Part shown: piece after piece, positions 1-8,728 of the stretch
Numbering within the stretch: the first letter of the stretch is position 1
How the letters are laid out: every line of letters begins with the position of its first letter
NCBI GenBank assembly: GCA_031266055.1
Contig: JAISBT010000142.1
Location: 1-33,142, forward strand
DNA length: 33,142 nt
Direction of reading: 5' to 3'
Source of the DNA: Deltaproteobacteria bacterium
GTDB lineage: Bacteria > Desulfobacterota > Desulfovibrionia > Desulfovibrionales > Desulfovibrionaceae
Program-made: the position numbers and the translations under genes
The notes under the pieces: generated by a model
The model's database searches: none
What the model was told of the DNA's origin: nothing
Seen by the model: only the letters and a program-made list of their open reading frames with translations

Positions 1-420
<420 letters not shown>

Positions 421-485
421 ACACCGTCGCGTGACGCGCTCTCCACCGTACTCTCCGATAAGGACGGGCGCGGTTTTTCTTTTCC

Positions 486-521
486 AAAACGGCTCTGTCC
501 CGCAAGGGGCGGAGCCGTTTT
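486..521 (+). terminator. Leader hairpin, terminator- or attenuator-like
   Basis: AAAACGGCTC (486-495) pairs with GAGCCGTTTT (512-521). The interior also pairs, giving a continuous 16-bp stem (two G-T wobbles) closed by a GCAA tetraloop. The 3' arm ends in four T and the 5' arm begins with four A, so it could act as a weak terminator in both directions. It lies between the CA tract and the start codon at 566, so it may be an attenuator or an mRNA-stabilising leader hairpin. Confidence 0.55.
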
Positions 522-565
522 CGGCGTTTCGGCCAAGGCCGCGCGCATAAACAAGGCGGGCGGCT

Positions 566-3500
566 ATGCGTAAACGGACATTTTTCGAACGGACATTTTT
601 AGTCTGCCTGCTCAGTCTGGCCTTCCAGTTGTCATGCATGAGCGCCGCGCATGCGGCGGACGCGCCCATAGCCGAAGTTCTGACCGTGGTTCCGGGCGCG
701 AGCGTGAGCCGGGACGGGCAAACGCTCCCCCTGGAACGCTTCTCGCCCCTGCTCCTGTCCGATACCGTCACCACCGACGCCACTGGCCGGGTGCGCATCC
801 TGTTCGCCGATGACAGCACGGTGGATCTGGGCCCGAACAGCAGTCTGGATCTGCGTGACTTCGCGGACAGCGGAGCAAGCTCCGTTTTCAAGGTTCATCT
901 GCTGCAAGGGGTGGCCCGCGTGATCACGGGCAAGATCGTGGAACAAAATCCCCAGGGCTTTGCGGTGTCCACGCCCGAAGGAACCATCGGCATACGCGGC
1001 ACCATCATCAGCCTGCGCGCCGGTAACGGCGCGACCACGGTCTATGTGGAGAACACCACCCGCGCGGTGTACGTCAACAATATCAACGTGCCGGCCGGGC
1101 AGAAGATCACCCTTCCCGCCGATCCGGTGCGGCCAGAACCCATTCTGCCGCAGGACCGGCGGAATCTGGGCCGGGATTTGGCCTTTCGCGGCGGAGCGGG
1201 GGTGGCGGCGGCCGCGCCCGAGCCGGACAGCGGCCGGCCCGAAGAGCCGTTGCGCGCCGGAACCAGGACTCCGACGCCGGAACACGATCTGATCCCGCCG
1301 GACACTCTCCTGGCGGAAGGCGGCGTTCTGGAAGGCTTATCTCCGCTCGGGCCGAATCCTCCCGCGCCTGCCTATCCGATCAACGTGACCGGCTTTACCG
1401 GCACGTCATCCTATTATTTCGGCGATCTCGGCTTCGGGTTCGAGGTGGATCCGGGCAGCGGCGCCATCTCTGATGCCTGGGTCAGCGGCACGGCCGCCAA
1501 CTCCATGGGGACTTCCGACGGGGCCACGCTCGTCGATTTATACGGCGGCAACGGTTCCTGGGACTCCGGCAGCGGGGCTTTCACCTTAAGCGATTTCAGC
1601 GGCAGCTATACCATGGCCCCCGGTTCCTCCTACGCTTTCGGGGTGCCCGGCATCCCGGTCACGCCTGGGGCGGGCACAAGCCTTACGGGCAATCTGGCCG
1701 CTCTCCAGGCAGGCACGCCCATTGCCGGCGGAAACTTCCAGGTGGTCAGCCCGGTTCCTCTGGAAGCCGGTCCCCTGGCCGGCTCGGTCGCAAGCCGCAC
1801 GGCGTCGGTGAGCGGGGTCACTGCTGATAGTTCGCAGTATTTCGGCAGCCTTCCCTTCGGCTTTACCCTGGATATGGACAGCGGAGCCGTGGCCGACGCC
1901 TGGGTCAGCGGCACGGCCGCCAACTACTTGGGGACTCCCGACGGGGAAACCGTAGTGAATCTGACGGGCGGCAGCGGTTCCTGGAGCTCCGGCAGCGGGG
2001 CCTTCTCTTTAAGCAATTTCAGCGGCAGCTATACCATGGCCCCCGGCTCCTCCTACGTTTTCGGCACGCCCGGCGTCCCGGTCAGCCCCGGAACGGCCGC
2101 GAGCCTTACGGGCAATCTGGCCAACCTCCTGGACGGAACCTCCATTGCCGGCGGAAACTTCCAGGTGGTCAGCCCGCTTCCTCTGGAAGCCGGATCCCTG
2201 GCCGGCTTGGTCATAAGCCGCACGGCCGCGGTGAGCGGGGTCACCGCCAATAGTTCGCAGTATTTCGGCAGCCTTCCCTTCGGCTTTACCCTGGATATGG
2301 ACAGCGGGGCCGTGGCCGACGCCTGGGTCAGCGGCACGGCCGCCAACTACTTGGGGACTCCCGACGGGGAAACCGTAGTGAATCTGACAGGCGGCAGCGG
2401 TTCCTGGATCTCCGGCACGGGCAATTTCGTCCTCAGTTCGTTCAGTGGAACCTACACCATGGCCCCCGGTTCCTCCTACGTTTTCGGAACGCCCGGCAGC
2501 CCGGTCACCCCCGGAACGGCCACAAGCCTTACGGGCAATCTGGCCAATCTCCTGGCCGGCACCTCCATTACCGGCGGGAACTTGCAGATGGTCAGCCCCC
2601 TTCCCCTGGAAACGGCTTCCCTGCTGCCCGCCAGTTGGATCGCAAGCCGCACGGCCGAGGTGGGCGGGTTCACCGACGTCAGTTCGTATTATTTCGGCAG
2701 CCTTCCCTTCGGCTTCAGCCTGGATCTGGACAGCGGGGCTGCCTCCGATGGCTGGATCACCGGCACGGCCGTCAACAACATGGGGTATCCCGACGGAGCC
2801 ACCGCGGTGAATCTGACGGGCGGCAGCGGCACCTGGGATCCCATCTTCGGCAATTTTGTCCTGGGTTTGTTCAGCGGAACCTACACCATGGCCGCCGGTT
2901 CCTCCTCGCTTATGGGAGCAGCCGGCGTGCCCCTGTCGCCGGAGGTGAAGCTCACCGGCAATCTTGCCAACCTCGCTGCCGGTACCTCTATAACCACCGG
3001 CTCTCTTTACCTGGGCGCCCCCTTTGCCGAAGCCTCGCCGCCGGCCACAGGCTCCATCCAGCCCCGTGTGGCCACCGTGAACGGGAACTTCAATGTTGGC
3101 GTGAATTACTTAAGCGGCATCCACTTCGGCTTTGACGTGGAACTGGGCCCCACCGGCATGGTTCCCATCAGCAACGCCTGGGTCAGCGGCACCGCCCGAA
3201 CCAACATGGATCCTCTCCTGGCCGACCCGAACTATGCCGTCGAGGTGGATCTGTACAGCGGCAGCGGTACCTGGAACGACACCGGTTATTATGTCAACAT
3301 CCACTTCTCCGGCGGTGCCTCCAACGGTTCCTACACGCTGCCCGTTGGTTACGCCGGCTCGGCGAACATGGGCGCTGGCGGCGGAACATACGCCCCGGGA
3401 AGCAACACCGGGTTCGTCGGCTCTTTACTCCTCACTGATTTAAATGAAGGCACATGGCTCTCTGCAGGCGGATCGTTCATGCTTTATGAGCCCGGCAACA

Positions 3501-5221
3501 CGGATAGCCTGCCCAGTCTGCTGGCGATCGGTTTAGTTCAGCCCTATGTGGCCACCGTACAGGGAACCACCAGCGGTACGGGCTATTTCGGAGCCCTTGA
3601 CTTCAGCTTCGACGTGGATCTGGGCACCTCCGGCATCAGCAACGGCGAGGTCTGGGGCACCTCCGCCACGGGCATTGTTGTCGATTTCTCCCGGGGCAGC
3701 GGCGCCTGGGACTCCGGCAGCACGGAATTCTCCATCGACTTCTACGACCCATATTATGGTTTTTATGCGGAATACACCCCCAGCAGCGCCTCCGCCTTCG
3801 GAACCGCCGGCGTCACCTATCGCGTGGGATCGGGCACGCAGCTCAGCGGCAAGCTGGCCGATCTCAACCCCGGCACCTCCGTCACGGACGGGGTTCTGAC
3901 CGTGGTCAGCATCTATCAGGTCAGTGAGCTTGTCAACCTGGGCGGCTCGGTGCAAAGCTCCGTGGCCCTGGTCACGGGTACCACCTCCGGGGCTTCGCGG
4001 TATTTCGGCAACCTGCCCTTCAGCTTTGAGGTGGCCCTGGGCAGCGGCTCCATCGCCAACGGCCGCATCGTCGGAACCGCTTCCAACACCATGGGGACTC
4101 CCGACGGGGCCACCTCGGTCAACCTGACCGGGGGCAGCGGCGCCTGGAACATCGGCAGCGGCGATTTTTCCGTGGCCGGCTTCAGCGGAACCTACATCCT
4201 GGCCCCTGGCGCGACCACTGCCCTGGGCACGCCCGGCGTTTCCATCCTCCCCCAGGGGACAAGCCTCACGGGCAATCTGGCCGATCTTAACACCGGCACG
4301 GCCATCACCGGCGGAGCGCTCAACGTGCGCGGCCTGACCACCGTCGAGCTGGCCCCTCTGTCCGGCGCGGTATACAATCCCACCGCCCTGGTCACGGGCA
4401 GCACCTCCGGGGCCTCGCGGTATTTCGGCAACCTGCCCTTCAGCTTTGAGGTGGCCCTGGGCAGCGGGGCCATCGCCAACGGCAGCGTCGTCGGAACCGC
4501 TTCCAACTCCATGGGGACTCCCGACGGGGCCACCTCGGTCAGCCTGACCGGGGGCAGCGGCGCCTGGGACATAGGCAGCGGCGATTTTTCCGTGGCCGGC
4601 TTCAGCGGAAGCTACACCCTGGCCCCTGGCGCGGCCACCGCCCTGGGCGCGCCAGGCGTGGCCATCAGCCCCCTGGGCACCAGCCTCACGGGTAACCTTG
4701 CCAATCTCGCCTCCACCACGGCGATCACCGGCGGAGCGCTCAACGTGCAAGGCCTGGCCGCCACCGAACTGGCGCCGCTGGCCGGCGGCGTGCAATACAC
4801 CATTGCCACTGTCACGGGCAGCTCCTCCGGGGCTTCGCTGTATTTAGGCCAGCTGCCCTTCAGCTTTGAGGTGTCCCTGGGCAGCGGAGCCATCGCCAAC
4901 GGCCTGATCAGCGGAATTGCCTCCAATTCCCTGGGGACTTCCGACGGGGCCACCCTGGTCAACCTGACCGGCGGCAGCGGGGCCTGGAATTCCGGCAGCG
5001 GCGATTTTTCCGTGGCCGGTTTCAGCGGAACTTACACCCTGGCCCCTGGCGCGGCTACTCCCATGGGCGCGCCGGGCGTGGCCGTCACCCCGCAGGCGGG
5101 CACCAGCCTTATGGGTAACCTTGCCAATCTCAACACCGGCGCGGCGATCACCGGCGGAGCGCTCAACGTGCAAGGCCTCGCCGCCTCCGACCTGGCGCCG
5201 CTGACCGGATCGGTTAAATAA
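566..5221 (+). CDS. Secreted FecR-domain protein with nine ~140-aa repeats
   Basis: A 1551-aa exported protein. An N-terminal signal peptide ends near residue 31 (AHA-AD). A FecR-type domain follows at about residues 35-170, with its typical GIRGT turn near the end. After a Pro/Glu-rich linker (about 210-265), nine tandem repeats run from residue ~272 to the C-terminus. Their consensus is glycine/serine-rich and beta-strand-like: a YFG..PF.F start, then a GTA segment, a GGSG.W segment, FSG.Y, and LTGNLA near the end. There is no autotransporter barrel, LPXTG motif or type I secretion signal. The Slam-like barrel protein 63 bases downstream is the obvious candidate exporter. The repeat pattern recalls small beta-barrel cargo domains of Slam substrates, but that is inference. 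The ribosome-binding site is poor. Probably surface-exposed, perhaps an adhesin; the ligand is unknown. Confidence 0.85.
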   Translation: MRKRTFFERTFLVCLLSLAFQLSCMSAAHAADAPIAEVLTVVPGASVSRDGQTLPLERFSPLLLSDTVTTDATGRVRILFADDSTVDLGPNSSLDLRDFADSGASSVFKVHLLQGVARVITGKIVEQNPQGFAVSTPEGTIGIRGTIISLRAGNGATTVYVENTTRAVYVNNINVPAGQKITLPADPVRPEPILPQDRRNLGRDLAFRGGAGVAAAAPEPDSGRPEEPLRAGTRTPTPEHDLIPPDTLLAEGGVLEGLSPLGPNPPAPAYPINVTGFTGTSSYYFGDLGFGFEVDPGSGAISDAWVSGTAANSMGTSDGATLVDLYGGNGSWDSGSGAFTLSDFSGSYTMAPGSSYAFGVPGIPVTPGAGTSLTGNLAALQAGTPIAGGNFQVVSPVPLEAGPLAGSVASRTASVSGVTADSSQYFGSLPFGFTLDMDSGAVADAWVSGTAANYLGTPDGETVVNLTGGSGSWSSGSGAFSLSNFSGSYTMAPGSSYVFGTPGVPVSPGTAASLTGNLANLLDGTSIAGGNFQVVSPLPLEAGSLAGLVISRTAAVSGVTANSSQYFGSLPFGFTLDMDSGAVADAWVSGTAANYLGTPDGETVVNLTGGSGSWISGTGNFVLSSFSGTYTMAPGSSYVFGTPGSPVTPGTATSLTGNLANLLAGTSITGGNLQMVSPLPLETASLLPASWIASRTAEVGGFTDVSSYYFGSLPFGFSLDLDSGAASDGWITGTAVNNMGYPDGATAVNLTGGSGTWDPIFGNFVLGLFSGTYTMAAGSSSLMGAAGVPLSPEVKLTGNLANLAAGTSITTGSLYLGAPFAEASPPATGSIQPRVATVNGNFNVGVNYLSGIHFGFDVELGPTGMVPISNAWVSGTARTNMDPLLADPNYAVEVDLYSGSGTWNDTGYYVNIHFSGGASNGSYTLPVGYAGSANMGAGGGTYAPGSNTGFVGSLLLTDLNEGTWLSAGGSFMLYEPGNTDSLPSLLAIGLVQPYVATVQGTTSGTGYFGALDFSFDVDLGTSGISNGEVWGTSATGIVVDFSRGSGAWDSGSTEFSIDFYDPYYGFYAEYTPSSASAFGTAGVTYRVGSGTQLSGKLADLNPGTSVTDGVLTVVSIYQVSELVNLGGSVQSSVALVTGTTSGASRYFGNLPFSFEVALGSGSIANGRIVGTASNTMGTPDGATSVNLTGGSGAWNIGSGDFSVAGFSGTYILAPGATTALGTPGVSILPQGTSLTGNLADLNTGTAITGGALNVRGLTTVELAPLSGAVYNPTALVTGSTSGASRYFGNLPFSFEVALGSGAIANGSVVGTASNSMGTPDGATSVSLTGGSGAWDIGSGDFSVAGFSGSYTLAPGAATALGAPGVAISPLGTSLTGNLANLASTTAITGGALNVQGLAATELAPLAGGVQYTIATVTGSSSGASLYLGQLPFSFEVSLGSGAIANGLISGIASNSLGTSDGATLVNLTGGSGAWNSGSGDFSVAGFSGTYTLAPGAATPMGAPGVAVTPQAGTSLMGNLANLNTGAAITGGALNVQGLAASDLAPLTGSVK
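1379..5221 (+). repeat. Nine tandem coding repeats of the surface protein
   Basis: Units begin at about 1379, 1790, 2213, 2642, 3056, 3536, 3950, 4370 and 4790, mostly 411-429 bases long; the fifth is ~480 because of inserted residues. Units 2 and 3 are almost identical at the DNA level over ~110 bases (two differences seen), and units 7 and 8 are also very close. Unit 5 is the most divergent. This suggests recent duplication or gene conversion, and an array that can expand or contract by recombination. Confidence 0.9.
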
Positions 5222-5284
5222 TACCGTAAAACTGCATCCATGCGGTTTTGATGTAGAAATGGTATAAAAAGACTGGGGGAAACG

Positions 5285-6622
5285 GTGAAAATTTTTTTCC
5301 TGGCCGCCGTACTGTTCGCTCTGGTTCTGCCCTCTCCCGCCAGGGCCGCAAGCAACGACCCCGCCCGGGGCGTGGTTCTGGATTCGGCCAAAGCCCAGGC
5401 CGCCGCCCTGCTGGAAAAGGGCGAGGCTGCGGAGGCCTGCGACCTGTACATGCGCCTTTTGCGCGAAGACCCGGACGACGATGCGATAAACCTGGGGCTG
5501 GCCCGTTCCGCCATCGGGGCCAGGCGCTTCAATCTGGCGGTTCTGGCCTACGAAACCCTGCTGGAAAAATACCCCGGGGAAGCCGGGCTCTACGCTGAAC
5601 TGGCCAACGTCTACATGCTTCTGGGCGACCGCGAGAGCGCCGAGCGCAGCGCGGCCATGCTGCGCTCCCTGAGCGGCGAATCCACGGAGGAAACCTCCCG
5701 CGCCCTGGACATTCTGGAAGAGCGCTACAGTCTTTTCCAGATGCACGGGGTAATCCGGGCCGGGGTGCTCTATGACTCCAACGCCAATCTGGGCCCGGAT
5801 TCCGACAGCATGAATCTTGGCAACTGGCGGGTGAGCGTGGAGGGCGCGAGAAAAAAAGATAGCTTTGGCGCGTATTTCGGGGCGGATCTGGATTTCGCCC
5901 GGCGTTTCTACCGGGACAGTTCCTGGCATCTGGTGGGGGATGTCCGGGCCTTCTGGCGCGGCAACGCCGAAAGAGATCTTGCCGATCTGCACAGCCGGGA
6001 ATCACAATGGGGAAGGGCGGCTCTCGGCCTGCGCCATTTGACCTCCCAAACCCTGGCTGAAGCCCGGCTCAAGGCCGAAGTATATGATTACGAGTTCTAT
6101 CAGCATGTGAGCGCCTTGGGGCCGGAAGCGACCATTCTCTGGGCGGCAACTCCCTCCTTCCACCTGATCAGCAAAGGCGGCATAGACCGGCGCGTGTACT
6201 CCCGCGATTTCAGGCGCAACGGCGTATACGGCTGGATCGGCGAGTACGCCCGCTTCTTTTTCGGCGCGGACAACCATGAATTTCTCGTGGGCGGACGCTT
6301 CCTGGGCGCTTCCGCCGGGAGAAGCGATTACGGATATACCGGATGGGAAGGCACGATCCGCCTGCTGTTCAAGCTGCCCCACGGGCTTGAGTTTGCTCCC
6401 TTCGCATCCTATACCCGGGAAAACTATAACGGCCCGGCCACGATACTGGAAATCAGGGATCGCCGGGACGAGCGCCTGCGCCTGGGCGGCGCCCTGACCT
6501 GGCGCATCGACGAAGCATGGTCGCTGGAATGCAATTATCAGTACGGCAAAAACAACTCCACCAGCGATCTCTATGACCACAAGCAGCATTACGTCAGCAT
6601 GGGAGTCGCCTGGAGTTTTTAG
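5285..6622 (+). CDS. Slam-like outer-membrane protein: TPR plus beta-barrel
   Basis: A 445-aa exported protein starting at GTG, with GGGGGAA as ribosome-binding site. The signal peptide is cleaved near residue 22 (ARA-A). Residues ~30-135 are TPR-like helices (AEACDLYMRLLREDPDD and following). Residues ~155-445 alternate polar and aromatic residues, open with a G-x-YDSNAN strand and end in a C-terminal phenylalanine, as outer-membrane barrels do. This order (periplasmic TPR, then barrel) is that of the surface lipoprotein assembly modifier family (Slam, DUF560; type XI secretion). The gene follows the FecR-repeat protein by 63 bases and is probably co-transcribed, so it may export it. A generic TPR-barrel porin is the alternative. 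The stop codon TAG overlaps the first bases of an interspersed palindrome. Confidence 0.75.
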   Translation: MKIFFLAAVLFALVLPSPARAASNDPARGVVLDSAKAQAAALLEKGEAAEACDLYMRLLREDPDDDAINLGLARSAIGARRFNLAVLAYETLLEKYPGEAGLYAELANVYMLLGDRESAERSAAMLRSLSGESTEETSRALDILEERYSLFQMHGVIRAGVLYDSNANLGPDSDSMNLGNWRVSVEGARKKDSFGAYFGADLDFARRFYRDSSWHLVGDVRAFWRGNAERDLADLHSRESQWGRAALGLRHLTSQTLAEARLKAEVYDYEFYQHVSALGPEATILWAATPSFHLISKGGIDRRVYSRDFRRNGVYGWIGEYARFFFGADNHEFLVGGRFLGASAGRSDYGYTGWEGTIRLLFKLPHGLEFAPFASYTRENYNGPATILEIRDRRDERLRLGGALTWRIDEAWSLECNYQYGKNNSTSDLYDHKQHYVSMGVAWSF

Positions 6623-6659
6623 AGCATTTTAACATTGAAGATGAAATTTATTCTTGCTC
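6621..6659 (+). repeat. Family A palindrome, degenerate copy
   Basis: Starts AGAGCATTTTAACATTGAA directly on the stop codon of the barrel protein gene. The 3' half is degraded, but GCTCC remains near 6656. Same family as the copies at 7951, 14305, 18648 and 32118. Confidence 0.6.
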
Positions 6660-6689
6660 CCCGCGTCCCGGCAGGATATTTTCAGGTTT

Positions 6690-7952
6690 ATGCAACGGCA
6701 CCTGATCATTCAGCTCGCCCGCATAGGCGATTTAATTCAAAGCAAGCGCCTTGTCCTGTCACTGCATAGGGAAGGCGAGGTGCATATTGTGCTGGATAAA
6801 GCGCTGGAAGCTTTAGGCCGGCTCGTTTTCCCTTATGCCGTCCTGCACGTTGTCCGGGCGCATGCCGGGAGCGGTCTGCGCGTTCCGGAAACGCCCGGCG
6901 CCTTGCTTGCGGAAAATGCCGGGGCTTTTGCCGAACTGGCGGCGGTTGATTTCACCTCGGTTTATAATCTGAATCAGAGTCCTCTTTCTTTAAGCATTAC
7001 TTCCATGTTCGACCCGGAAAGGGTTGTCGGCTACCGGTTGGAATCCGGGCAACCCGTGAGTTCCCGGTGGTGTAAAATGGCTTGGCGCTGGACGCGGGAG
7101 CGCAAAACCGCGCCGCTTAATTTGGCTGATTTCTGGGCCTTTTTTCATCCTGATCCTGTTTCTCCGGCGGAAGTCAACCCTGCGGCCCGCGCAAAAAACC
7201 CTGCGGGCAAAGGGCAGCGGCTGGGTTTTGTTCTTTCCGGCCGCGCGGCGCGCAGATCTTTGCCTCCGGAATATCTGGCCCGTTATATAGAAGCTCTTTT
7301 TACGGCGCGTAAAGGCCCGGAGGTATTGCTGCTCGGCGGCGCGGGTGAACAGCAAACCGCCCGCAGAGTATGTAAATTTCTCAAACCCGCCTTGCTGCAG
7401 CGCCTGGAGGATCTGAGCGGTAAAACCAGCCTTGCGGATCTCCACGGGATTATTGCGAGCCTGGATTTGCTTTTTACGCCGGACACGGGCGCCATGCATT
7501 TGGCCGCGCACCTCGGAACCCCGGTTATGGCCTGTTTTCTTTCTTCCGCCTGGGTCTGGGAAACCGGGCCATACGGCCTGGGGCATGAAATTCTGCAAGC
7601 CGCGCTTCCCTGCGTTCCCTGCCTGGAAAGCGCGCCTTGCCCCCATAAAACAGCCTGCCTCGCTCCCTTTGCCGCTCCGGACAAGCCGGGCGTACCGCCA
7701 CACCCTGAAATGACGCAATTATTCAGCAGCCTTGATGACCTTGGCGCGACCTTCCGGCTTGTTTCCGGCCGGCCGGAGAGTGGACTTGAAGAAGAGCGCG
7801 GCGCAAAGCGCCTTCTTGTAAGCGAATATTTGAAAATATCCGCCGGTAATCCGGACAGGCAGGGACAGACGCCGCCATCCGGGAAAATTGCGGAAAGCGT
7901 GGTGAACAAGCTGTTGGTGGAACAGGACTGGATGTTGCCGGATTATTTTTAG
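6690..7952 (+). CDS. GT9 family glycosyltransferase (heptosyltransferase-like)
   Basis: A 420-aa cytoplasmic glycosyltransferase of the ADP-heptose:LPS heptosyltransferase family. It opens with the family's N-terminal LIIQLARIGDLIQS motif, where the Asp is the usual catalytic base. A nucleotide-sugar binding half follows, with LLLGGAGEQ and the diagnostic TPDTGAMHLAAHLGTPV segment. It probably adds a sugar to LPS core or a related surface glycan. I chose ATG 6690 because the conserved motif starts three residues later; a TTG at 6654 would add 12 residues without better support. A ~70-residue tail after the GT9 fold is not recognised. The TAG stop overlaps a family A palindrome. The substrate cannot be deduced. 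Confidence 0.85.
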   Translation: MQRHLIIQLARIGDLIQSKRLVLSLHREGEVHIVLDKALEALGRLVFPYAVLHVVRAHAGSGLRVPETPGALLAENAGAFAELAAVDFTSVYNLNQSPLSLSITSMFDPERVVGYRLESGQPVSSRWCKMAWRWTRERKTAPLNLADFWAFFHPDPVSPAEVNPAARAKNPAGKGQRLGFVLSGRAARRSLPPEYLARYIEALFTARKGPEVLLLGGAGEQQTARRVCKFLKPALLQRLEDLSGKTSLADLHGIIASLDLLFTPDTGAMHLAAHLGTPVMACFLSSAWVWETGPYGLGHEILQAALPCVPCLESAPCPHKTACLAPFAAPDKPGVPPHPEMTQLFSSLDDLGATFRLVSGRPESGLEEERGAKRLLVSEYLKISAGNPDRQGQTPPSGKIAESVVNKLLVEQDWMLPDYF

Positions 7953-7985
7953 AGCGGTTTAACACTGAAAATGTTGAAATGCTCT
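7951..7985 (+). repeat. Family A palindrome on the GT9 stop codon
   Basis: AGAGC at the 5' end pairs with GCTCT at the 3' end, with an inner AAAATGTT arm. The first two bases are the AG of the GT9 stop codon. It is followed by a GC-rich block (GGCGGGCACCGCCGCC) also seen beside other copies. Confidence 0.75.
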
Positions 7986-8078
7986 TGCGGCGGGCACCGC
8001 CGCCCTTCAGGTTACTCGGAGGGTGAATAACGTGTTGACGCTCTACATCCGGAGAGGCGGCGGAGCATCAGGCCAGGG

Positions 8079-8107
8079 TTGACTTCGGGTTGTTTTTTGT
8101 ATATACA
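8079..8107 (+). promoter_or_regulatory. Predicted sigma-70 promoter of brnTA
   Basis: A -35 box TTGACT (8079-8084) and a -10 box TATACA (8102-8107) are separated by exactly 17 bases. The -10 box lies inside the palindrome at 8093-8112. The start codon of brnT is 37 bases downstream. Confidence 0.6.
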
Positions 8108-8112
8108 AAAAA
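8093..8112. promoter_or_regulatory. Palindromic operator overlapping the brnTA -10 box
   Basis: A perfect 20-bp palindrome, six T, then GTATATAC, then six A. BrnA antitoxins are known to bind the promoter of their own operon with BrnT and repress it. A perfect dyad covering the -10 element is the expected site here. The palindrome is seen; the binding is inferred. Confidence 0.6.
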
Positions 8113-8143
8113 AAGATACATTGAAGGTTCGGCGGATAAGCGG

Positions 8144-8434
8144 ATGGAATTGTATTTCGAGTGGGATGACAAAAAATCTGAAAGCAATTTTCGCAAACAC
8201 GGGATTCGATTTGAGGAAGCCGCATTTGTCTTTGATGATCCGTTTGCCGTATCTGTACAAGATCGTATTGAGAACGGTGAAGAGCGTTGGCAAACCATCG
8301 GTATATCTGGCGGAGGTCTGCTGTTGTTGGTAGCGCATACATTGCGCTTTGAAGATCGCGGGGCCGAGGTCGTACGAATCATCAGCGCACGTCGCGTGAA
8401 TCGAAATGAAAGGAGGCGTTATGAGCATGGTTAG
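8144..8434 (+). CDS. brnT: BrnT-type ribonuclease toxin
   Basis: A 96-aa protein with the BrnT signature. It begins FEWDDKKSESNFRKHGIRFEEA, and the central part has DPFAVSVQD and the ERWQTIG strand. The end is VRIISARRVNRNERRRYE, typical of this RelE-fold RNase family. BrnT cleaves RNA and stops translation until neutralised by BrnA. ATG 8144 gives the usual family length of ~90 aa; an earlier TTG at 8090 would add 18 residues that include the operator. The gene overlaps brnA by 14 bases. The pair is AT-richer than its neighbours and sits between two glycosyltransferase genes, so it was probably acquired. Confidence 0.9.
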   Translation: MELYFEWDDKKSESNFRKHGIRFEEAAFVFDDPFAVSVQDRIENGEERWQTIGISGGGLLLLVAHTLRFEDRGAEVVRIISARRVNRNERRRYEHG

Positions 8435-8714
8435 ATATAAACAAGGCGAACTACCGTCTCTAACCGAAGAACGCAAGGTGGAACTCAAGGCATTGGCAGA
8501 GAAGCCGGATAACAAAATTGATTATAGTGACATCCCACCACTGGACGAAGCTTTTTGGACGCGTGCAGTTCCAAATCCGTTTTTCAAGCCAGTCAAGATA
8601 CATGCTTCCGTACGGATTGATGCTGACGTGCTGACATGGCTCAAAAGTCAAGGTAAAGGCTACCAGACACGGATGAATACCATCTTGCGCGAAGCCATGC
8701 TACGCTCTCTATAG
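8421..8714 (+). CDS. brnA: BrnA-type antitoxin
   Basis: A 97-aa antitoxin with an excellent AGGAGG ribosome-binding site five bases before ATG 8421, inside the end of brnT. The C-terminal ~45 residues (VKIHASVRIDADVLTWLKSQG, then GYQTRMNTILREAM) form the ribbon-helix-helix DNA-binding domain of the BrnA family. The N-terminal part contains the DIPPLDEAFW segment seen in BrnA proteins, likely contacting BrnT. It should neutralise the toxin and, with it, repress the promoter at 8079-8107. It ends 14 bases before the next glycosyltransferase, so some read-through into that gene is possible. Confidence 0.9.
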   Translation: MSMVRYKQGELPSLTEERKVELKALAEKPDNKIDYSDIPPLDEAFWTRAVPNPFFKPVKIHASVRIDADVLTWLKSQGKGYQTRMNTILREAMLRSL

Positions 8715-8728
8715 GAAAGTTGGCTGAA

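Noticed and set aside
3533-4795. Long minus-strand open frame (~420 codons) opposite the surface protein repeats
   Set aside because: It mirrors the high-GC repeat coding of the plus strand, has repeat-derived composition and no recognisable motif or start signal.
1379-5221. CRISPR-like or satellite array
   Set aside because: The repeat period is ~420 bases, in frame, with no short identical repeats and spacers. It is a coding repeat.
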